Source: DATBVX01 sp963695985 (lineage in GTDB: Bacteria; Pseudomonadota; Gammaproteobacteria; Steroidobacterales; Steroidobacteraceae). From it: a stretch of DNA of 64,000 bases. The stretch lies in NCBI GenBank assembly GCA_963695985.1, contig CAVOIC010000011.1:372001-436000 (forward strand), given 5' to 3'. Both the position numbers and the translations under genes were made by a program. This document shows positions 44,549 through 52,538 of the stretch, one piece after another; position 1 is the first letter of the stretch, and each line of letters begins with the position of its first letter. The notes beneath the pieces were generated by a model. It made no database searches, was not told the origin of the DNA, and saw nothing but the letters and a program-made list of their open reading frames with translations.

Positions 44549-45219
44549 AGGGCCATCTCGTGCAGCCGGCCATCCTTGAGCTCGAACGCCCGGTCCGCCA
44601 GGGCGCGCGGGACCTGAGCATGCGTGGCGAGGATCAGGGTGGAGCCGCGCTGGCGCACGAGGTCGCTCAACAGGACCTGGATCTGCCCGGCGTTCTCTTC
44701 ATCCAGGTTTCCGGTCGGCTCATCGGCGAGCAGCAGCCGCGGCTTGTGCACCAGAGCGCGGGCAATTGCCACGCGTTGCTGCTCGCCGCCAGACAACACG
44801 TCGGTCGCGCTCCTGAGTCGTTCGCCGAGACCGACCTGATCGAGCAGCTCGCGCGCGCGGCGGCGGGCCGGCTCGCCCCGTACACCGTCGAGCTCGAGGG
44901 CGAGGCGCACGTTCTCCTCGACGTTGAGTGTCGGGATGAGGTTGAAGAACTGGTAGACGAAGCCGACGTGGCGACGCCGGAACTGCGTGCGCTCGGGCTC
45001 GCGGAGCTGTGAGACGGCCACGCCATCGAACAGGATCTCGCCCGAATCCGGAGCGTCGATGCCGCTGATCAGGTTGAGAAGCGTCGACTTGCCCGAACCG
45101 CTGCGACCGACGATTGCTACGAACTCGCCGTCCCGGATCTCGGCATGGGCTCCATCGAGGACGCGATGCAGGCGCTCGCCTTCGCGAAAGCTTCTCGAGA
45201 CCGAACGCAGGCTGAGCAC
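44545..45219 (-). CDS. LolD/MacB-type ABC transporter ATP-binding protein
   Basis: The 224-residue ATPase has Walker A GRSGSGKSTLLNLISG, the Q-loop in FVYQFFNLIPTLNVEENV, signature LSGGEQQRVAIARAL, Walker B LLLADEPTGNLD and the H-loop LILATHAQ. It overlaps the FtsX permease by 4 bases and lies 1 base after a DUF4404 gene, so all four minus-strand genes form an operon. Confidence 0.95.
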   Translation of the reverse strand: MLSLRSVSRSFREGERLHRVLDGAHAEIRDGEFVAIVGRSGSGKSTLLNLISGIDAPDSGEILFDGVAVSQLREPERTQFRRRHVGFVYQFFNLIPTLNVEENVRLALELDGVRGEPARRRARELLDQVGLGERLRSATDVLSGGEQQRVAIARALVHKPRLLLADEPTGNLDEENAGQIQVLLSDLVRQRGSTLILATHAQVPRALADRAFELKDGRLHEMAL

Positions 45220-45220
45220 A

Positions 45221-45487
45221 TCAGATCCCGGCCCTCGCGAGCGCGTCGATGAGCTCGTGCATGGACGCGGCGATCGCGGGATGCCTGGCTTCGAAACGCA
45301 GCAAGAGCTCCTCGAGGCGATCCCGGATGCGGCCGTCCTGCGGGGCGGCCGGCGAAGTGTCGAGGACGCGATCGATGTCCTTGATGAGAGCGCCCATCAG
45401 CCGGCGCGACTCCGCGTCTACGGATTTTGCACCGCCCAGTTCCTGGTGCAGAGTGGCCAGGAGTTGTCGCAATCGGTCACGATTCAT
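45221..45487 (-). CDS. DUF4404 family small coiled protein
   Basis: From ATG 45487 the protein has 88 residues: MNRDRLRQLLATLHQELGGA, RRLMGALIKDIDRVLDTS, RIRDRLEELLLRFEARHPAI and MHELIDALARAGI. This all-helical pattern matches DUF4404, a family of unknown role. The longer frame from 45601 is not family-like. It is the first gene of the ABC exporter operon, which suggests co-regulation only. Confidence 0.82.
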   Translation of the reverse strand: MNRDRLRQLLATLHQELGGAKSVDAESRRLMGALIKDIDRVLDTSPAAPQDGRIRDRLEELLLRFEARHPAIAASMHELIDALARAGI

Positions 45488-45725
45488 GTCTACTCCACAT
45501 GCCGGGGTGGCGCTGGCGTTCTCAAGGATAGCAACCCTGATCCCATCAATCGACGACAAGCTCTCTCGGAGCTGCTCCAGCGGATTCGCCAACCGGCACA
45601 TCTCCGGTCTGGCGCAGGCACCGCATGTCGAGTCCTAGTGATAGAGTACAGAACCCAGCTCGCCGTAAAGAAGCGCAATCCATCACCGCGCCGGCAGGGC
45701 CGGGAAAATCGCCGGGGAGTGACGC

Positions 45726-46640
45726 ATGAAGGATTTCAAGGGTCAACTAGCGTTTATCACGGGCGGCGCGTCTGGTGCCGGCTTCGGACAGGCGCAGCTT
45801 TTCGGCCGCGAGGGTGCAAGGATTGTCATCGCCGACGTCCGCGCCGAAGCCATTTCACGCGCTGTTGGTGAGCTCAAGAAGGAAGGAATCACCGCGCACG
45901 GCATCGTGCTCGATATCACTGACCGCGAGGCTTACGCCCGCGCCGCCGATGAGGTCGAACGCTTGTTCGGCGGTCCGCCCACCCTGTTGTTCAATACGGC
46001 CGGCGTGAACAATTTCGGCCCGGTCGAGAGATCGACCTATGGCGATTTCGACTGGCTGATCGGAGTGAATCTAGGCGGCGTCGTCAACGGCATGGTGACT
46101 TTCGTGCCGCGGATGATCAAAGCGAAGCGCCCAGCTCACATCGTCACCACGGCCTCCCTCGGCGGCTTCATGGGCGCCGCGATCGCGGCACCCTATTCCG
46201 CGGCCAAAGCTGCGGTCATCAACCTGATGGAAAGCTACCGCATGAGCCTGGCCAAGTACGACATCGGCGTCTCGGTGCTCTGCCCTGCGAACATCAAGTC
46301 GAACATTGCCGAAGCGGTGCGCACGCGATCCGACAAGTACGGTCCGAGCGGCTATGTGGCGAACGAGGAATCCATCGCCTCACTCCGCAGCATCTACCAG
46401 CATGGCATGGAGCCGCTCGAGCTCGCCGGCCACGTCAAGCGGGCCATCGAGGCGAACCAGCTCTACATCATCCCTTACCCGGAAGCGAAGGAGCTGCTGC
46501 GACAGCGCTTCAACGCGATCGTCGAGGCGGTGCCGCCAATGGAGACAGACCCGGAGGGCGCCAAGAAGCGCGTCGCAGCGCTGCAGGAGTGGGCGAGCGG
46601 CGGAGCCAAGGTCTTCATGCCGGCCGACGACAATAAATGA
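45726..46640 (+). CDS. Short-chain dehydrogenase/reductase
   Basis: The 304-residue protein has the cofactor motif FITGGASGAGFGQAQLFGRE, ADVRAEAISRAV, an NTAG variant (LLFNTAGVNNFG in place of NNAG), Ser in IVTTASLGGFMG and Tyr-x3-Lys in PYSAAKAAVINLMESY. The class resembles steroid/alcohol SDRs, as does the 38.3-kb gene. GGGGAG lies 5-6 bases before the ATG. It stands alone between divergent DUF4404 and the OmpA-type gene. Confidence 0.9.
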   Translation: MKDFKGQLAFITGGASGAGFGQAQLFGREGARIVIADVRAEAISRAVGELKKEGITAHGIVLDITDREAYARAADEVERLFGGPPTLLFNTAGVNNFGPVERSTYGDFDWLIGVNLGGVVNGMVTFVPRMIKAKRPAHIVTTASLGGFMGAAIAAPYSAAKAAVINLMESYRMSLAKYDIGVSVLCPANIKSNIAEAVRTRSDKYGPSGYVANEESIASLRSIYQHGMEPLELAGHVKRAIEANQLYIIPYPEAKELLRQRFNAIVEAVPPMETDPEGAKKRVAALQEWASGGAKVFMPADDNK

Positions 46641-46843
46641 CCGCTTTGCGGGTCATCCTGCCGGCGGCTGCCCGGGCCGGTTGCAGACTGACCGCGCCGG
46701 TCGAATCCTTGCAAGGTGTCCTTGAAGTGAGGAAGTGATAATCGGCAATACGCACAAGCCCTAATGGCGACGCGGCTCCGGACGGTGCTCAAGTGACCTT
46801 TCGCATGGCGGATTCGGCGAGGGCCTGAGAAAGGGAGAAAGTC

Positions 46844-47488
46844 ATGAAAAAATATGTCGTCGTTATCTGTTTGGTGCTGCTTGGTTGTACCCGAGCGTCA
46901 CCCACAGTCTCTTTATCGGCGAACCCAGCCTCTGTCGAGCACGGTCAGTGCACGACCCTGACCTGGTCGTCGACGAATGCTTCCACGGTCTCGATCGACC
47001 AGGGAGTCGGGCAAGTCGATCCCAGCGGCACCAAGGAGGTCTGTCCTCCGAGTTCTACGCAATATACGATCACCGCAGCGGGTAAGGGAGGATCAGGGAC
47101 AGCATCCACGACGGTCAGCGTGACCGCGCTGGCCGCGAAAATCATGATATTCCCGGAAGCGGCGCTGTTTGAGTTCGGCAAGTCAGAGCTGAAGCCGGAG
47201 GGGAAGGAGAAGATCAAAGAGTACCGCGAACAGGCGCAAGAAGAGTTGACCCGCGCCGACCATGTGATGATCACTGGCTACACCGACAACGTAGGTGAGG
47301 CAAACTTCAATTCGACACTTTCGCTGCAGCGTGCCGAAGCGGTCCGCGATCATCTGATCAGTCTCGGGGCCGATGCCAACAAGTTTGAGGTCAGCGGTGA
47401 GGGCGAGCACAGCCCGATCGCCGATAACAGCACAGAAGAGGGTCGCGCGAAGAACCGCCGTGTCGAGGTTGCAGTCATCGGCAAATGA
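46844..47488 (+). CDS. OmpA-family lipoprotein with an Ig-like N-terminal domain
   Basis: The lipoprotein signal MKKYVVVICLVLLGC is followed by a bacterial Ig-like/PKD-type domain (VSLSANPASVEHGQCTTLTW, SVTALAAKI). The OmpA C-terminal peptidoglycan-binding domain follows (ALFEFGKSELKPEGKEKIKE, ITGYTDNVGEANFNSTLSLQ, RAEAVRDHLISLGA, AKNRRVEVAV). It should anchor in the outer membrane and bind the murein. GGGAGAAAG precedes the ATG. A strong terminator lies 95 bases downstream. Confidence 0.93.
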   Translation: MKKYVVVICLVLLGCTRASPTVSLSANPASVEHGQCTTLTWSSTNASTVSIDQGVGQVDPSGTKEVCPPSSTQYTITAAGKGGSGTASTTVSVTALAAKIMIFPEAALFEFGKSELKPEGKEKIKEYREQAQEELTRADHVMITGYTDNVGEANFNSTLSLQRAEAVRDHLISLGADANKFEVSGEGEHSPIADNSTEEGRAKNRRVEVAVIGK

Positions 47489-47582
47489 GGCGGCTGCTCT
47501 CGCACTAACCTGCAGTTCGTATCGCGTTGGTTGGGAGGCTTTCGTTGGACTCATAGACCCAACTCACGCCCGCACCAAATTC

Positions 47583-47617
47583 AAGGCCTCGGCGCGAAGC
47601 GCCGGGGCCTTCTTGTT
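47583..47617 (+). terminator. Intrinsic terminator after the OmpA-type gene
   Basis: The arms AAGGCCTCGGCGC (47583-47595) and GCGCCGGGGCCTT (47599-47611) pair over 13 bases with one G-T, around a GAA loop, followed by CTTGTT. It is on the strand of the OmpA-type gene. Confidence 0.8.
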
Positions 47618-47691
47618 CTCAAAGATGGCCTGCGATCAGCAGGAGCATTACAGGGTCTAGGGGTCCTGTACGCCTGCAACGATGACCGCTG

Positions 47692-47707
47692 TGTCAACCG
47701 GTTGACA
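47692..47707. promoter_or_regulatory. Perfect 16-bp palindrome TGTCAACCGGTTGACA
   Basis: An uninterrupted 16-bp palindrome lies between the OmpA terminator and the 3' end of the hybrid kinase gene. Its size suits an HTH dimer site, but it is downstream of both flanking genes, so its role is unclear. Confidence 0.4.
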
Positions 47708-47769
47708 GTTCTCTGGCTCGGTCCTGGGCATAAACATACGGTCGCTGCCGATCCCCACCCGGGTTCGGC

Positions 47770-49815
47770 TCAGATGAGGGATTTGAGCTCTGCGAGCGCG
47801 GACTCCGAGCGCTTGCGCGCCGCGGAGATCAGCGGCCTGAGCGCTACCGCGTTTTTCTCGGCCGCCGCCTGCTCCATCGCCGCTGCCACCGCCTCCAGTC
47901 GCGTCGCGCCCATGTTGGCGCTCGCGCCGACAAGCGTGTGCGCCGCGCGCTTGGCGAGCCCGAAATCGCCGCGGCCGAGGGCGGCCTCGACGTCGGCGCA
48001 GGCCTGGCCCGCGCTGTGCTCGAAGGTCTCGACGAGGCCGCGCGCGAGCACCGCGTCGCCGCCCGTCACCTCGCGAAAGCGCGGGACCGAGATCTCGGCG
48101 CCCAGCGCCGCGCGCTCGGCCGGCGGGCGGATGACGTGCCGGCCTGTGCGCATGCCGACCGCCGGCGCGTAACGCTCGAGCACCGCCTTGAGCCGCTCGC
48201 GCTCGAGCGGCTTCGCGATGACGTCGTCCATGCCGGCGGCCCGGCAGGCCTCGACCTGCTCCTTGAGCGCGCTGGCGGTGAGTCCGACGATCGGGATACG
48301 CGCCCCGCCTGCGATCTCGTCGCGAATGCGGCGCGTGGCTTCGAGTCCGTCCATGACGGGCATCTGCACGTCCATCAGCACGAGGTCGACCCGCCGCTCC
48401 TTCAGGACGGCGAGTGCCTCGCCTCCGTCGACCGCGAGCGCCACCTCGCAGCCCGCGCGCTCGAGGAAGAGCTCCGCCACACGCCGGTTGGTCGCGTTGT
48501 CCTCGACGAGAAGCACCGTGCGGCCGCGGCGCTGGCGGTCCTCGACGATCACGTCGCGCGTCACGATCGCGCGCAGGCGCTGCGTGAACTCGAGCGGCGC
48601 GGCTGATAGCACGCGCTCCATCGTCGCGAGCAGCTCCTTGCGGCGCATGGGCTTCGACAGGTGGCCCGCAAAGCCGAGCTCGCGCAGCTCCTGGCGGCTC
48701 GACTTGTCATCGATCGAGCTGTAGAGCACGAGGCGCGTCTGTTCGATCGGGGCCATCGCGCGGATCCGGCGCGCGAGCTCGAGGCCGTCGATACCCGGCA
48801 TGCGGTGGTCGGTCAGGACGGCCTGGAAGGGCTTGCCACCCTCGGCGGCGCGCTGGAGGACGCCGAGCGCCTCGATGGCCGTCGCGACCGACTCCACCTC
48901 GTAATCCGCGGCGGTCAGCAGCTCGCCGATCATGCGACGGTTTGTCTCGTTGTCGTCCACGACCAGCACGCGCCGCCCGTCGGCCGGCGCGGGCGTCGGC
49001 GCGTCCTCGACGATCTCGCGCGCGCAGGCCGGCAGCCGCGCGGAGAACCAGAAGATCGAGCCCGCGCCTGGCGCGCTCTGCACGCCGACCTCGCCGCTCA
49101 TGAGCTCCGCGAGGCGCTTGACGATCGAGAGGCCGAGGCCGGTGCCGCCGTACTGCCGCGCGGTGGAGGCGTCCGCCTGCGCGAACGGGCGGAAGAGCTT
49201 CGCCTGCTGCCCGGCCGTGAGGCCGATGCCGGTGTCGCGCACGGAGAAGCGGATGAGGTCCTTGACCGGCCCGCGGTCGCGGCCGACGTGGATCGAGACC
49301 TCGCCGGCCGCAGTGAACTTGATCGCGTTCGAGACGAGGTTCGCGAGCGCCTGGCGCAGGCGCCCGGGGTCGCCGAGCACGCGCTCGGGGAGGTCCGCCG
49401 CGACGTCGACGACGAGCTCGAGCTTCTTCGCCGCGGCAGCGGCCGCCTGCGTGCTCGCGACTTCCTCGACGTGCGCGCGCAGGTCCATCTCGATGCGCTC
49501 GAGCTCGAGCTTGCCCGCCTCGATCTTGGAGTAGTCGAGCAGGTCGTTGATCACGACGAGGAGGGCGTCCGCGCTCGACTTGATGACGGTCGCGTACTCG
49601 CGCTGGCGGCGGTCGAGGTCGGTGTCGAGCAGGAGCGTCGTCATGCCGATCACGCCGTTCATCGGCGTGCGGATCTCGTGGCTCACGTTCGAGAGGAACT
49701 CGCTGCGGGCGCGGCTTGCGGTCTCGGCCTGCTCGCGCGCCTCGGCCAGCAGGGCGCGCAGTTCCGCGAGCTTCTGCTCCAGTTCTGCGAGGTGCGGATC
49801 CCTGGCGTCACTCAA
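47770..49815 (-). CDS. Cytoplasmic hybrid histidine kinase: HisKA-HATPase-REC-REC-HPt
   Basis: The 681-residue protein has no membrane segment. After a coiled coil (residues 1-35), HisKA shows the phospho-His in FLSNVSHEIRTPMNGVIGMT and the HATPase has NLVSNAIKFT, DTGIGLTAGQ and GGTGLGLSIVKRLAELMSG. Two receivers follow: VLVVDDNETNRRMIGELLTA with TDHRMPGIDGLELARRI, and VLLVEDNATNRRVAELFLER with LMDVQMPVMDGLEATRRI. A C-terminal HPt has AKRAAHTLVGASANMGATRL. It is a complete phosphorelay in one chain. It is divergent from a lone REC protein and a probable polysaccharide-synthesis operon, which it may control. Confidence 0.95.
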   Translation of the reverse strand: MSDARDPHLAELEQKLAELRALLAEAREQAETASRARSEFLSNVSHEIRTPMNGVIGMTTLLLDTDLDRRQREYATVIKSSADALLVVINDLLDYSKIEAGKLELERIEMDLRAHVEEVASTQAAAAAAKKLELVVDVAADLPERVLGDPGRLRQALANLVSNAIKFTAAGEVSIHVGRDRGPVKDLIRFSVRDTGIGLTAGQQAKLFRPFAQADASTARQYGGTGLGLSIVKRLAELMSGEVGVQSAPGAGSIFWFSARLPACAREIVEDAPTPAPADGRRVLVVDDNETNRRMIGELLTAADYEVESVATAIEALGVLQRAAEGGKPFQAVLTDHRMPGIDGLELARRIRAMAPIEQTRLVLYSSIDDKSSRQELRELGFAGHLSKPMRRKELLATMERVLSAAPLEFTQRLRAIVTRDVIVEDRQRRGRTVLLVEDNATNRRVAELFLERAGCEVALAVDGGEALAVLKERRVDLVLMDVQMPVMDGLEATRRIRDEIAGGARIPIVGLTASALKEQVEACRAAGMDDVIAKPLERERLKAVLERYAPAVGMRTGRHVIRPPAERAALGAEISVPRFREVTGGDAVLARGLVETFEHSAGQACADVEAALGRGDFGLAKRAAHTLVGASANMGATRLEAVAAAMEQAAAEKNAVALRPLISAARKRSESALAELKSLI

Positions 49816-49898
49816 GGGGCTGTCCTTCCGGGACGCGATTCACATAATCCGGCGCCCGGTGGCCCTACTATTGCTAAAACCGGTTTCGGGTCAAGGCC

Positions 49899-50297
49899 TT
49901 GGACAGTAATTCCGCCCAGCGGCTCCTCATCGTCGAGGACGACGTGCACATGGCGTACCTGCTCGGCTACCTGGCCGAGAAGGAGCGCTTCGTCGTCGAG
50001 TCGATCGCGGACGGGCGCAAGGCGATCGAGCGCATCGACCGGGGCGACGCCGTCGACCTCGTGCTGCTCGACGTGATGCTGCCATATATCGACGGCTTCG
50101 AGCTGCTCGAGAAGCTCCGCACGCACGCGGCCTGGCAGAAAGTGCCGGTCATCATCCTCACCTCGCGCACGCGCGAGCACGACGCCGTGCGAGCGCTCGG
50201 TCTCGGCGCCGACGACTACCTGACGAAGCCCTTCAGCCCGGCGGAGCTCATCGCCCGCATTCGCCGCCGCATCGGCCCTTCGAGGCTGCCGACATGA
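49899..50297 (+). CDS. Single-domain response regulator
   Basis: The 132-residue receiver begins LLIVEDDVHMAYLLGYLAEK, with phospho-Asp in LVLLDVMLPYIDGFELLEKL, switch Thr in VIILTSRTRE and Lys in DYLTKPFSPAELIARI. There is no output domain. The start is a TTG at 49899 and somewhat uncertain. It is divergent from the hybrid kinase, the likely phosphodonor through its HPt domain, and overlaps the YaiO-like gene by 4 bases. It may act by protein contact, for instance on the downstream glycosyltransferase. Confidence 0.88.
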   Translation: MDSNSAQRLLIVEDDVHMAYLLGYLAEKERFVVESIADGRKAIERIDRGDAVDLVLLDVMLPYIDGFELLEKLRTHAAWQKVPVIILTSRTREHDAVRALGLGADDYLTKPFSPAELIARIRRRIGPSRLPT

Positions 50298-51493
50298 TCC
50301 TTGCGGGGCAGTCACTGACCCAAAGGGGACGGTCACTTTTAAGAGTAACCGTCCCCTTTGTGATCGCGGCGCAGCTGGCGGCGCCGGCCGCGATGGCCTG
50401 CGACCCGGCGCTCGAGGCGGCGGTCGCCGCGAAGCCCGAGGACAGCGACGCGCGCGATGCGCTCGCGCGCTCCTGCGCGCGCGCCGGGGAGCCTGCAAAG
50501 GCGCTCGCGCAGTACGACGTCCTCCTCGCCCTGGACCCCGCGAACGTGGACTGGCTCCTCGGCAAGTCACAGGCGCTCGTCGTGCTCGGCCGCCCGCGCG
50601 AGGCGCTGCCGCTCCTCGAGGACGCGCGCCGCCGCTCGCCCGGCTACGAGGACGTCTGGCGCCTGAATGCGCGCGCGCTCGATGCGCTCGACGAGTTCGA
50701 CGCCGCGGACGCGCTGTTCCTCCAGGCAGCCGCGCAATTCCCACAGTCCACCTGGCCGGCCGAGCGCAAGGCGGCGCTCGACGAGCGGCGCCTGCTCGAG
50801 CGCGGCACGCGCGTCTCGGCCGACGTGAGCTACGAGGATCTCTCCGGCGGCCGTCCCGCCTGGAAGGGCGCCTCCCTCGGCTTCGACCGGCGCCTCGGCG
50901 AATCGCGCCACCTCTTCGCCGGCCTGCATCTCGAGGAGCGATTCGACACGCGCGACGAGCAGCTCTTCGTCGCCTTCGCCGACCGGCTCGACAGCCACTG
51001 GTCCTACGGTCTTTCCGCCGACATCTCGCCCGACGCGCAAGTGCTGCCGGAGTGGAGCTTCTCCGCCGAGGCCGGCCGCGCCCTGCCGCGGGCCTGGAGC
51101 ATCGCCTTCCGCCTGCGCCATGCCGACTACACCGCTTCGCAAGTGGACTCGCTCTCCGGCTCGGTCGAGAAATACGCGCGCGGGTTCAGCGTCGGCTACT
51201 CGCTGAACGCCACGAAGACCTCCGACATCGGCGACGCGCACTTCGGCCACCTGCTGCGCGTCGGCCACGACTACGGCCGCGACAGCCGCGTCGGGCTCGT
51301 CGTCGGCTTCGGCGAGGAAGCCGAAACGGTCGCGCCCGGCGTCGTGCAGGTGACGCAGACGAAAAGCGTTTCCCTGAACGGGTTGCACTGGACGAGCGCC
51401 GCCTGGGGCCTCGGCTGGGAGGCCGGCTGGTACCAGCAGGGCGACCTCTACGACCGGATCCGGGTGCGCCTTGGAATCGAGCATCGGTTCTGA
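50294..51493 (+). CDS. TPR-YaiO-like outer membrane beta-barrel protein
   Basis: The 399-residue protein has an export signal whose hydrophobic part (VTVPFVIAAQLAAPAAMA) is encoded partly by the palindromic repeat at 50321-50360. TPR-like repeats follow (about 40-165: DARDALARSCARAGEPAKAL, VLGRPREALPLLEDARRRSP), then a C-terminal barrel with alternating strands (VSADVSYEDLSGGRPAWKGA, LFAGLHLEERFDTRDEQLFV through RIRVRLGIEHRF ending in Phe). This is the YaiO family layout. The role is probably as an outer-membrane partner for polysaccharide export, by analogy with PgaA-like TPR-barrel porins. The start is unclear because of the repeat. Confidence 0.83.
   Translation: MILAGQSLTQRGRSLLRVTVPFVIAAQLAAPAAMACDPALEAAVAAKPEDSDARDALARSCARAGEPAKALAQYDVLLALDPANVDWLLGKSQALVVLGRPREALPLLEDARRRSPGYEDVWRLNARALDALDEFDAADALFLQAAAQFPQSTWPAERKAALDERRLLERGTRVSADVSYEDLSGGRPAWKGASLGFDRRLGESRHLFAGLHLEERFDTRDEQLFVAFADRLDSHWSYGLSADISPDAQVLPEWSFSAEAGRALPRAWSIAFRLRHADYTASQVDSLSGSVEKYARGFSVGYSLNATKTSDIGDAHFGHLLRVGHDYGRDSRVGLVVGFGEEAETVAPGVVQVTQTKSVSLNGLHWTSAAWGLGWEAGWYQQGDLYDRIRVRLGIEHRF
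50321..50360. repeat. Palindromic GGGGACGGT repeat, left copy
   Basis: CAAAGGGGACGGT (50321-50333) and ACCGTCCCCTTTG (50348-50360) form perfect 13-bp arms around CACTTTTAAGAGTA. The sequence is nearly identical to the copy at 53938-53969. This class of GGGGAC palindrome is known from many genomes, often near REP-associated tyrosine transposases. It lies inside the beginning of the YaiO-like reading frame. Confidence 0.85.
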
Positions 51494-52538
51494 GCTGATC
51501 GTCACGCTCGCGTGGCGGAGCGCCGAGGTTGCGGGCCTCGGCGCCGCGCTCCTGCTCCTCACCTCGCTGATAGTGCGCCGCTACTTCGAATACGAGGCGC
51601 GCCTGCACGCGCGCGTGATCGCCGCCTGGCGCCCGCTCCTGACGCACATCGCGATCGAGGCGGGCGACGCGCCGGCGCTGCCGCCGCTGCAGGGCCGATA
51701 CCTGCCCTACGTCATGGAGGAATGGTGTGCGCTGCACGATGCCGTGCGAGGCGATTCCTCCGCGCGCCTGAACGCGATCGCCCTGGCGCCGCTCGGCCTC
51801 GACGTCGCCGCGCGGCGCATGATCCATTCGCGCCGCGTCGGACGTCGCATTCTCGCGATCCGCACGCTCGGCTACCTGCGCGATCCGTCCTCATGGAAGC
51901 CGCTCCAGGAGCAACTCGCCGCGGCGAACGCGCTCGTCTCTTTCTACGCCGCGGCGGCGCTCGTCCAGATCGACGCGCAGCGCGCGATGCCCGGCATCAT
52001 GAACCAGCTCGCCGAGCGCGAGAGCTGGCCCGGCGAGGCGATGGCGCGGCTCCTCGTCGATGCCGGCGCGGAGGTCGCGCGCGAGCCGATTCGCGCGCTC
52101 ATGCTGTCACTGGCGCCGTCGAAGGTGCCGCCGCTCCTGCCCTGGCTCGCGCACGTGGACGCGGTGCTCGGCAGCGAAGTCGCAATCGAGCTCCTGCGCC
52201 GCCATCCGGACAATGCCGAGATCGTCGCCGCGGCGCTCGTCGTCGTGCTGGATCCCGCCGTGCTGCCGGAGCTCGCGCGTTTCGCGGAATCGACGGACGC
52301 CGACGTGCGCCAGAGCCTTGCCGTCGCCTACGGGCGTCTCGGCGGGCTCGCGGACGCGGAGACGGTGACGCGGCTCATGTGCGACCGCGTCTGGTGGGTG
52401 CGCTACCGCGCGGGCCAGGCCCTGCTGAAGCTGAAAGGCATGACGGCCGAGCGCCTCGAGGCGGTGCGCGCGCACCTCACCGACGCGTACGCGCGCGACA
52501 TGCTCGAGCACGTCCGCGCGGAGGCGGCGATCCCGTGA
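51471..52538 (+). CDS. HEAT-repeat protein with N-terminal membrane anchor
   Basis: The 355-residue protein has a membrane segment (EVAGLGAALLLLTSLIVRRY). Helical HEAT/PBS-lyase-type repeats follow (RRILAIRTLGYLRDPSSWKP, ALVSFYAAAALVQIDAQRAM, ADVRQSLAVAYGRLGGLADA, DRVWWVRYRAGQALLKLKGM). HEAT repeats act as protein scaffolds. It overlaps the YaiO-like gene by 23 bases and the glycosyltransferase by 4 (GTGA), so the three are translationally coupled. A role in assembling the synthase/export complex is inferred. Confidence 0.85.
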   Translation: MESSIGSELIVTLAWRSAEVAGLGAALLLLTSLIVRRYFEYEARLHARVIAAWRPLLTHIAIEAGDAPALPPLQGRYLPYVMEEWCALHDAVRGDSSARLNAIALAPLGLDVAARRMIHSRRVGRRILAIRTLGYLRDPSSWKPLQEQLAAANALVSFYAAAALVQIDAQRAMPGIMNQLAERESWPGEAMARLLVDAGAEVAREPIRALMLSLAPSKVPPLLPWLAHVDAVLGSEVAIELLRRHPDNAEIVAAALVVVLDPAVLPELARFAESTDADVRQSLAVAYGRLGGLADAETVTRLMCDRVWWVRYRAGQALLKLKGMTAERLEAVRAHLTDAYARDMLEHVRAEAAIP

